From Flavobacteriaceae bacterium (GTDB taxonomy: Bacteria; Bacteroidota; Bacteroidia; Flavobacteriales; Flavobacteriaceae), in the NCBI GenBank assembly GCA_013042255.1, contig JABDQK010000161.1, positions 1-12,935 of the forward strand: a stretch of 12,935 nucleotides of DNA, in the 5' to 3' direction. Below the pieces are notes generated by a model that did no database searches, was not told the origin of the DNA, and saw only the letters and a list, made by a program, of their open reading frames with translations. This document shows, in pieces, positions 6,964 through 12,935 of this stretch. A program made the translations under genes and the position numbers. Position 1 is the first letter of the stretch. The number at the start of each line of letters is the position of its first letter.

Positions 6964-9408
6964 ATGAAAGTATTAAAATTTGGTGGTTCCTCTGTAGCGT
7001 CAGCTGATGTCATACGCAAGGTAAAGGAGATCGTTGGTCAAACCGAAGCCAAAAAAATAGCCGTCATCGTTTCCGCATTCGGTGGGGTAACCGATTTGCT
7101 GCTCGACACAGCTAAAATGGCTTCTGAACAGGATCTCAAATATAAAGAAGGATTAAAAAAAATTGAAGCTCGACATCTAAGCGTAATAAAAGACCTGTTG
7201 CCAGTAGCCTCTCAAAGCAGGGTACTGAGTAAGGTAAAAAGTGAAATGAATGTGCTGGAAACCCTATTAGAAGGAGCCAGTTATATTGGAGAAATTACTC
7301 CCCGACTCTCTGATAAGATCGTAAGTTTTGGAGAATTACTTTCTGCCTATATCATCAGTGAATTCTTTCGCGAATCGGGCCTTGAGGCAGTTTACAAAGA
7401 TTCCCGTGAATTACTTCTTACAGATGATACCCATGGTAAAGCTGCGGTAAACTTTCCTGAGAGCAATAAGAGATGTAAGGCGTATTTTAACAAAGAACAA
7501 TCCTCTGTAATAGTGCTACCCGGTTTTGTAGCTTCAACAGCTGACGGAAATGTGACAACATTAGGACGGGGTGGTTCAGATTACACAGCGTCTATTATCG
7601 CCGCTGCGGTAAGGGCTGAAGAACTACAGATCTGGACAGATGTCAGTGGAATGTATACCGCTAATCCAAAGATTGTTAAGCAAGCCAAGCCTATTGCCCA
7701 TATCTCTTACGAAGAGGCCATGGAATTATCCCACTTTGGAGCGAAGGTATTGTATCCGCCAACGGTTCAGCCTGTTTTAGACAGGGGCCTGCCCATGGTA
7801 ATTAAAAATACCATGGATCCAAAGGCTGCCGGTACGGTAATCACCAAAAAATCTCCTGAGGAAGGTAGAACCGTCCGGGGAATAAGCTATATCCCCAACA
7901 TCTCACTCCTATCGCTTGAAGGGCCTGGTATGATTGGTATCCCCGGGATTTCAAAAAGGCTGTTTGAAGTTCTTTCCCTGGCAAATATCAGCGTTGTTTT
8001 AATCACTCAGGCTTCATCCGAGCATTCCATCTGTATTGGAATAGACGAAGAGGATGCAGAGAATGCTATACGTGAGATCGAAAAGGCCTTCGCTTATGAG
8101 ATGTCACTGGCTAAGATCAAACCGGTCATTCATGAAAAGGAACTGGCCATCATTGCCCTGGTGGGAGATCAAATGAAAAATCACCAGGGACTGAGCGGGA
8201 AGATGTTCAGCACTCTCGGTAAAAACAATGTGAACATTCGTGCAATTGCACAGGGCGCTTCCGAACGGAATATATCGGCAGTGATCAGAAAGGATGATGT
8301 AAAAAAAGCATTAAATACGTTACACGAAGCATTTTTTGAAGAAAATATAAAACAACTCAACCTGTTTATTCTGGGAACCGGAAATGTAGGTTCCAAACTC
8401 CTCGGGCAGCTGAAACAACAGAGGAAATACCTTAAAGAACATCTGCGACTCAATATCAGGGTTATCGGGATTTCCAATTCACGGAAAATGTATTTTGAGG
8501 AACAGGGAATTTCGCTTGAAAAATGGCCGGAATTACTAGACTCCGGAAAGAAGGCAGACAGCACTCTTTTCTACGAAACGATTCAAAAAATCAATGCCCG
8601 TAACAGTATCCTTGTAGATAATACGGCTAGTGAAAATGTAGCCGCTGCTTATCCGAAATATCTGAAACAGAGTATTTCGGTGGTCACCTGTAATAAAATT
8701 GCCTGTTCATCGGCTTACGGACAGTATTTAGAGTTAAAAGAACTGGCCAGGGAATACAAGGCGCCCTTTTTATTTGAAACTAATGTTGGTGCAGGTTTGC
8801 CCATCATCGATACCCTGAAGCACCTTATGGCTTCTGGAGATGAGGTTATCGCGATCAAGGCTGTTCTGAGCGGAAGTCTCAATTTTGTCTTCGATAATTT
8901 TAATGAGAAGACAAGTTTCCATGATATTGTGAAAAAAGCTCAGGAACAAGGGTATACGGAACCCGACCCCAAAATTGATCTTAGTGGTATCGACGTTATG
9001 AGAAAAATCCTCATTCTCGCAAGGGAAAGCGGATACAAACTCGAACTGACTGATATCGAAAACAGGTCGTTCCTCCCAGCGGAAGCTTTAATAACAAAAA
9101 ACAATGACGCCTTTTTTAAAGTTTTAAAGAAATATGAGAGTGATTTTCAACATTTGTTGAAGGAAGCTTTCACCAAGAATTGTAAATTAAAATTTGTTGC
9201 CTCCCTGGACAAGGGGAAGGCAAGCGTAGGGCTGGAACACATTCCGGAAGGCCACGATTTCCATTCCTTATCAGGCAGTGACAATATCGTTCTGTTTTAC
9301 ACTAAACGATATCCGGAACAACCCCTGATCATCAAAGGTGCTGGAGCGGGTGCCGATGTTACGGCATCAGGTATATTTGCCGATATCATCAGAATTGGAA
9401 ATTATTAA
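6964..9408 (+). CDS. thrA: Bifunctional aspartokinase / homoserine dehydrogenase
   Basis: This enzyme catalyses the first and third steps of the aspartate family pathway: phosphorylation of L-aspartate, and NAD(P)H-dependent reduction of aspartate semialdehyde to homoserine. It has 814 residues, against 820 for E. coli ThrA. Aspartokinase domain: about 1-290, with KFGGSS at 5-10 and a GRGGSDYTA nucleotide-site motif near residue 200. Two ACT-type regulatory segments lie at about 310-460 (SLEGPGMIGIPGISKRLFE and ALVGDQMKNHQGLSGKMF), where threonine feedback is expected. Homoserine dehydrogenase: from about 465, with the Rossmann motif GTGNVG at 471-476. Its substrate and catalytic segment is EPDPKIDLSGIDVMRK at 666-681, with Asp677 and Lys681 at the usual catalytic positions. 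The C-terminus carries the conserved GAGAGADVTASGIFADI. It is the first gene of thrABC, downstream of the threonine-rich leader. Aspartate-semialdehyde dehydrogenase is not in the window. Confidence 0.97.
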   Translation: MKVLKFGGSSVASADVIRKVKEIVGQTEAKKIAVIVSAFGGVTDLLLDTAKMASEQDLKYKEGLKKIEARHLSVIKDLLPVASQSRVLSKVKSEMNVLETLLEGASYIGEITPRLSDKIVSFGELLSAYIISEFFRESGLEAVYKDSRELLLTDDTHGKAAVNFPESNKRCKAYFNKEQSSVIVLPGFVASTADGNVTTLGRGGSDYTASIIAAAVRAEELQIWTDVSGMYTANPKIVKQAKPIAHISYEEAMELSHFGAKVLYPPTVQPVLDRGLPMVIKNTMDPKAAGTVITKKSPEEGRTVRGISYIPNISLLSLEGPGMIGIPGISKRLFEVLSLANISVVLITQASSEHSICIGIDEEDAENAIREIEKAFAYEMSLAKIKPVIHEKELAIIALVGDQMKNHQGLSGKMFSTLGKNNVNIRAIAQGASERNISAVIRKDDVKKALNTLHEAFFEENIKQLNLFILGTGNVGSKLLGQLKQQRKYLKEHLRLNIRVIGISNSRKMYFEEQGISLEKWPELLDSGKKADSTLFYETIQKINARNSILVDNTASENVAAAYPKYLKQSISVVTCNKIACSSAYGQYLELKELAREYKAPFLFETNVGAGLPIIDTLKHLMASGDEVIAIKAVLSGSLNFVFDNFNEKTSFHDIVKKAQEQGYTEPDPKIDLSGIDVMRKILILARESGYKLELTDIENRSFLPAEALITKNNDAFFKVLKKYESDFQHLLKEAFTKNCKLKFVASLDKGKASVGLEHIPEGHDFHSLSGSDNIVLFYTKRYPEQPLIIKGAGAGADVTASGIFADIIRIGNY

Positions 9409-9471
9409 GTTGTAATTTCGATTTCATTAATTCGGAATTTATTCTAGCTTCAGGAACACAAATAATATTTC

Positions 9472-10401
9472 ATGATCAAAGAGCAGATTAGAATATTTTG
9501 CCCGGCTACCATAGCCAACATCTCCTGTGGTTTTGATGTTCTTGGCCTAGCACTTGATTCTATAGGCGATGAGATGGTACTTCGCAAAGTATCAAATCCC
9601 GGTATTAAAATCACCAGAATCACCGGCCAGGATCTTCCTTTGGAAGCAGATAAAAATGTTGCAGGGGTTGCCGGTATGGCCATGATCAAAGCATTGGAAT
9701 ATAAAGAGGGATTCGAAATTGAAATCCATAAAAAGATTAAGCCCGGAAGCGGGATAGGAAGTAGTGCAGCCAGTGCTGCAGGAGTAGTATGGGGGATGAA
9801 TCAGCTTTTAGGGGGTCCCTGCTCTGATCATCAATTGGTAGAGTTTGCCATGGAGGGCGAAAAACTCGCAAGTGGATCTGCCCATGCAGATAATGTGGCT
9901 CCTGCAATTTACGGTGGGATAACCCTGGTCCGTACTTCCAGTCCACTCGATGTAATTCGTATTAATTCACCCCAACAGCTCTATACTTCTGTAATCCATC
10001 CTCATATAGAAATTAAAACCTCTGACTCCAGGAAAATCCTGAAAACTTCTATTTCGCTTGCAGATGGGATCAAACAATGGGGAAACCTTGGTGCTCTGAT
10101 TGCCGGCCTGTTTCAGGAAGATTACGCTCTGATCAGTCGGTCACTTGAAGATCATATCATAGAACCCGTCCGGTCGATCCTTATCCCCGGATTTGACGAT
10201 ATTAAAAAAGCCGCACTGACTGCCGGAGCTCTTGGATGCGGTATCTCAGGTTCAGGCCCTTCCATATTTGCCTTGAGTAAAGGAGGCGATAAAGCCACTG
10301 AGGTAGCGAAAGCAATGAGTCTGGAACTCAACAAGATTCAACTAAATCACGACACCTATGTGTCTGTTATCAATACAAAAGGAATACATATTCTCCCCTG
10401 A
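9472..10401 (+). CDS. thrB: Homoserine kinase (GHMP kinase family)
   Basis: This enzyme phosphorylates L-homoserine with ATP to O-phosphohomoserine, the committed step to threonine. Its 309 residues match the family length of about 310. The three GHMP motifs are present: PATIANISCGFDVLG at 11-25, the phosphate-binding loop PGSGIGSSAAS at 91-101, and the C-terminal GALGCGISGSGPS at about 252-264. It follows thrA by 63 bases and precedes thrC by 21, so the three genes very likely form one operon. I see no terminator between thrA and thrB. A TAATTTCG in that gap is one base off the -7 consensus but has no properly spaced -33 element, so I do not call a promoter. Confidence 0.97.
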   Translation: MIKEQIRIFCPATIANISCGFDVLGLALDSIGDEMVLRKVSNPGIKITRITGQDLPLEADKNVAGVAGMAMIKALEYKEGFEIEIHKKIKPGSGIGSSAASAAGVVWGMNQLLGGPCSDHQLVEFAMEGEKLASGSAHADNVAPAIYGGITLVRTSSPLDVIRINSPQQLYTSVIHPHIEIKTSDSRKILKTSISLADGIKQWGNLGALIAGLFQEDYALISRSLEDHIIEPVRSILIPGFDDIKKAALTAGALGCGISGSGPSIFALSKGGDKATEVAKAMSLELNKIQLNHDTYVSVINTKGIHILP

Positions 10402-10422
10402 GATGATCTCAATGCAAAGAAA

Positions 10423-11715
10423 ATGAAATACTACAGCCTGAACAGAAAAGCTTCTGATGTCAGCTACCGGGAAGCAGTTATACGTGGGATAGCTCCTGAC
10501 GGCGGATTGTACTTCCCCGAGCATATACCTGTACTTCATGAGGCCTTCATTAAGGATATAGCAAGGCACTCTACATTGGAAATCGGAATGCAAGCAATGA
10601 CTCCATTTGTACAGCAGGATATTCCCCAAATGGAATTGGAGGGGATTCTAAAACAGGTATTGGATTTCGATTTCCCTTTAGTCCCCATAAGTAACGGCAT
10701 CGATGCGCTGGAACTTTTCCATGGTCCAACCATGGCCTTTAAAGATGTGGGCGCGAGATTCATGGCCCTGAGCCTTGGGTACTTCTACAGAAACGAGGAC
10801 AATGAAGTGACGGTTCTGGTCGCTACATCAGGGGATACAGGAGGAGCGGTTGCAAAGGGATTCCTAGGTGTTCCGGGGGTAAATGTGGTTATTTTATACC
10901 CAGACGGGAAGGTAAGTGATATCCAGGAAAAGCAACTTACCACCCTTGGACAAAACATCAGGGCCTTGAGAGTACAGGGAACCTTTGACGACTGTCAGCG
11001 AATGGTAAAAAAGGCTTTTACGGATGATCGTTTAAAGGGATCGGTTCAACTCACCTCTGCCAATTCCATCAATGTGGCCCGCTGGCTGCCCCAGATGTTG
11101 TATTATATGCTGGCCTATCGTCAAAAAGAAGTGTCGGCAGGAGATCTCGTCTTTTCGGTACCCAGCGGAAATTTTGGCAATATCTGTGCTGGAATGGTCG
11201 CTCAGAAAATGGGGCTACCTATCAGCCATTTTATTGCGGCCACTAATGTCAATGATACCGTACCCAGGTTTATGGAAACTTCAGAATATCAGCCGCATCC
11301 TTCAACGGCTACCATTTCTAATGCTATGGATGTAGGAGATCCCAGCAATTTTATCCGAATACTGGAGCTACATAACAATGATTTTGAAGCCTTGAAAAAG
11401 AATCTGAGTTCTTATTCTTTTTCTGACGAGGAGACCAAAGAGGCTATGAGAAAGATCTATGACGAATCTAATTACATTGCCGATCCCCACGGAGCTGTGG
11501 GGTATTTGGGATTATTGAAATACAGGGAAACATATCCCGATTCTCAGGGTATATTTCTGGAAACTGCGCATCCCGTGAAATTTTTAGACGTGGTCACCGA
11601 TACTCTGAATACTACGATCCCCCTGCCTCCCCAAATTAAAGAGGTTATGGACAAAAAGAAAGTTTCCCATCCCATTTCAACCTATGAGGAACTAAGGGAA
11701 TTTCTCCTTTCATAA
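10423..11715 (+). CDS. thrC: Threonine synthase (PLP-dependent)
   Basis: This enzyme converts O-phosphohomoserine and water to L-threonine and phosphate, the last step of the pathway. It has 430 residues, close to the 428 of E. coli ThrC, and belongs to that shorter class because it lacks the N-terminal SAM-binding extension of plant enzymes. The N-terminus, MKYYSLNRKASDVSYREAV, contains the typical start, followed by APDGGLYFPE. The PLP-binding lysine is Lys107 in HGPTMAFKDVGARFM. The nucleotide-like phosphate-binding segment SGDTGGA is at about 137-143, and the cofactor phosphate loop PSGNFGN at 247-253. It is the last gene of thrABC and is followed by a probable hairpin terminator. Confidence 0.97.
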   Translation: MKYYSLNRKASDVSYREAVIRGIAPDGGLYFPEHIPVLHEAFIKDIARHSTLEIGMQAMTPFVQQDIPQMELEGILKQVLDFDFPLVPISNGIDALELFHGPTMAFKDVGARFMALSLGYFYRNEDNEVTVLVATSGDTGGAVAKGFLGVPGVNVVILYPDGKVSDIQEKQLTTLGQNIRALRVQGTFDDCQRMVKKAFTDDRLKGSVQLTSANSINVARWLPQMLYYMLAYRQKEVSAGDLVFSVPSGNFGNICAGMVAQKMGLPISHFIAATNVNDTVPRFMETSEYQPHPSTATISNAMDVGDPSNFIRILELHNNDFEALKKNLSSYSFSDEETKEAMRKIYDESNYIADPHGAVGYLGLLKYRETYPDSQGIFLETAHPVKFLDVVTDTLNTTIPLPPQIKEVMDKKKVSHPISTYEELREFLLS

Positions 11716-11723
11716 CAAAGGGT

Positions 11724-11749
11724 ATTTGCTTTAATTAAGGGCAAATTTT
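11724..11749 (+). terminator. Probable intrinsic terminator of the thrABC operon
   Basis: ATTTGC (11724-11729) pairs perfectly with GCAAAT (11741-11746). The stem extends inward by two G-U pairs and one A-T pair to a five-base loop. Three T residues follow at 11747-11749. It begins eight bases after the thrC stop. The AT-rich stem and short T-run make it weaker than the clpC terminator, but its position is right. Confidence 0.5.
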
Positions 11750-11783
11750 ATGTTCTCAGAAACTAGCTACGACTTATTTTCAA

Positions 11784-11791
11784 TACCTTTG
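11784..11791 (+). promoter_or_regulatory. -7 promoter element of gcvT
   Basis: TACCTTTG is a perfect match to the Bacteroidota -7 element TAnnTTTG. It lies 22 bases before the gcvT ATG, giving a predicted untranslated leader of about 17-20 nt. No clear TTG is present 19-21 bases upstream, so the -33 element is weak or absent. The box supports transcription of gcvT independent of thrABC. Confidence 0.6.
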
Positions 11792-11813
11792 CGCCACAAA
11801 ATAATGGCGTTTT

Positions 11814-12905
11814 ATGAAGACTACAGCACTGACCGAAACACATCAGGAACTGGGAGCTAAAATGGTTCCTTTTGCAGGATATATGATGCCGGTTTCTTAC
11901 GAAGGGGTGAACGTTGAACACGAGACCGTACGTAATGCACTGGGTGTGTTTGACGTATCACATATGGGGGAATTTTTGATCGAAGGACCAAAGGCCCTGG
12001 AACTTATCCAACAAGTGACTACTAATGACGCTGCAAAGCTTGAAGTTGGGATGGCACAATACAGTTGTTTGCCCAATGAAAGGGGTGGAATTGTTGATGA
12101 TCTTATTATTTACCGGGTAAAGGAAGAGGTCTATCTCCTGGTTGTAAATGCTTCCAATATTGAAAAGGACTGGGACCACATCGCCAGATACAATAAAGAT
12201 ATCGGAGCGGAAATGAAGGATATTTCCGAAGCGTATTCCCTGCTCGCTATTCAGGGACCCAAAGCAGTTGAAGCCATGCAATCCCTGACTTCTGTCGATC
12301 TTTCTGAAATCAAATTTTACAGGTTTGTGGTTGCCGATTTTGCCGATGTACCCCATGTCATTATCTCCGCGACAGGTTATACAGGTTCAGGTGGATTTGA
12401 GATCTATTGCAAAAATGAAGAAGTAAAACAGGTTTGGGACAAGGTGATTGAAGCCGGTGCCGAATATGGCATAAAGCCTATTGGACTGGCTGCCAGGGAT
12501 ACACTGAGACTTGAAATGGGGTACTGTCTTTACGGCAATGATATTGACGACAAAACCTCTCCTCTTGAAGCAGGACTGGGTTGGATTACTAAGTTCACCA
12601 AAGATGATTTTGTCAACAAGGATAATCTGGCCATACAGAAAAAAGAAGGGGTTTCGAGAAAACTGGTGGCATTTGAATTAAACGAAAGGGGAATTCCCAG
12701 ACAGGGTTATCCTATTTTGGATAAGGAGGAGAATGAGATCGGACAGGTCACCTCCGGAACCATGTCACCTTCGCTTGGCAAGGGTATTGGGTTGGGATAT
12801 GTACCAACAAATTATTCTGAAATTGGCAGTGAAGTCTTAATTAAAATTAGAAAAAATACCATTCCGGCAACCGTAGTAAAACTTCCATTTTACAAATCTA
12901 AATGA
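11814..12905 (+). CDS. gcvT: Aminomethyltransferase, T-protein of the glycine cleavage system
   Basis: This is the tetrahydrofolate-dependent T-protein: it takes the aminomethyl group carried on the lipoyl arm of H-protein, releases ammonia and forms 5,10-methylene-tetrahydrofolate. Its 363 residues match the E. coli length of 364. The N-terminus shows [19 protein letters not shown] at about 13-31, then DVSHMGE at 47-53 and GGIVDDL at 91-97, whose aspartates (95-96) are at the folate-binding and catalytic position. [13 protein letters not shown] (starting near residue 186) and [18 protein letters not shown] follow. A C-terminal beta-barrel domain starts at about 280 and contains GIPRQGYPI and [18 protein letters not shown]. 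The genes for P-, H- and L-proteins are not in the window, as is usual where gcv genes are scattered. The TGA stop overlaps the ATG of the next frame (ATGA). Confidence 0.97.
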   Translation: MKTTALTETHQELGAKMVPFAGYMMPVSYEGVNVEHETVRNALGVFDVSHMGEFLIEGPKALELIQQVTTNDAAKLEVGMAQYSCLPNERGGIVDDLIIYRVKEEVYLLVVNASNIEKDWDHIARYNKDIGAEMKDISEAYSLLAIQGPKAVEAMQSLTSVDLSEIKFYRFVVADFADVPHVIISATGYTGSGGFEIYCKNEEVKQVWDKVIEAGAEYGIKPIGLAARDTLRLEMGYCLYGNDIDDKTSPLEAGLGWITKFTKDDFVNKDNLAIQKKEGVSRKLVAFELNERGIPRQGYPILDKEENEIGQVTSGTMSPSLGKGIGLGYVPTNYSEIGSEVLIKIRKNTIPATVVKLPFYKSK

Positions 12906-12935
12906 TAGATTTTCAAGCGATTATTGAGGGCATTT
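12902..12935 (+). CDS. Start of an unidentified gene translationally coupled to gcvT (truncated by window end)
   Basis: An ATG at 12902-12904 overlaps the gcvT TGA as ATGA and opens a frame [11 protein letters not shown] that runs to the window edge. The overlap is typical of translational coupling in an operon with gcvT. Eleven residues are too few to identify a family, and I assign no function. A chance ATG cannot be excluded. Confidence 0.5.
   Translation, partial: MIDFQAIIEGI

Noticed and set aside
9409..9471. Possible internal promoter between thrA and thrB (TAATTTCG)
   Set aside because: It has one mismatch in the -7 box, the only TTG upstream is about 15 bases away, and the short gap fits a single operon.
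11072..11335. An 87-codon plus-strand frame inside thrC in another register
   Set aside because: It lies wholly within thrC, has a Trp/Cys-rich product typical of out-of-frame reading and no upstream signals.

Overview
The window is a piece of chromosomal core genome from a member of the Bacteroidota, most likely family Flavobacteriaceae. This rests on the flavobacterial character of GyrA (threonine at residue 82, the QNRGGVG box), on promoters of the Bacteroidota type (TAnnTTTG at -7, TTG about 20 bp upstream), on the general lack of close Shine-Dalgarno sequences, and on a 135-residue protein of a type I associate with flavobacteria. I see no insertion sequence, prophage, tRNA, rRNA, CRISPR array or other sign of recent transfer.

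Layout. Bases 1-1702 (minus strand) hold the first 567 codons of gyrA, cut by the window edge. A 260-bp divergent spacer separates it from clpC (1963-4512, plus), which ends at a strong intrinsic terminator (4531-4565). A small conserved-looking gene of unknown function follows (4694-5101, plus). It converges on, and overlaps by 11 bp, a bifunctional NAD(P)HX epimerase/dehydratase gene, nnrE-nnrD (5091-6635, minus). A second divergent region (6636-6963) carries the control region of the threonine operon. The operon thrA-thrB-thrC (6964-11715, plus) takes aspartate-family carbon to threonine, except for the aspartate-semialdehyde dehydrogenase step, which is encoded elsewhere. A probable terminator follows thrC. 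Then come gcvT (11814-12905), with its own promoter box, and the first 11 codons of an unidentified gene that overlaps the gcvT stop codon.

The most interesting element is upstream of thrA. A 30-codon open frame (6817-6909), seven of whose codons are threonine codons including three in a row, runs into a GC-rich hairpin followed by a T-run. It starts six bases after a perfect TACATTTG promoter box. This has the appearance of a threonine-responsive transcription attenuator with a nearly leaderless leader peptide whose stop codon lies inside the terminator hairpin, an arrangement different from the enterobacterial thrL. Together with the two ACT domains of ThrA, it suggests control of the pathway at both the transcript and the enzyme level.
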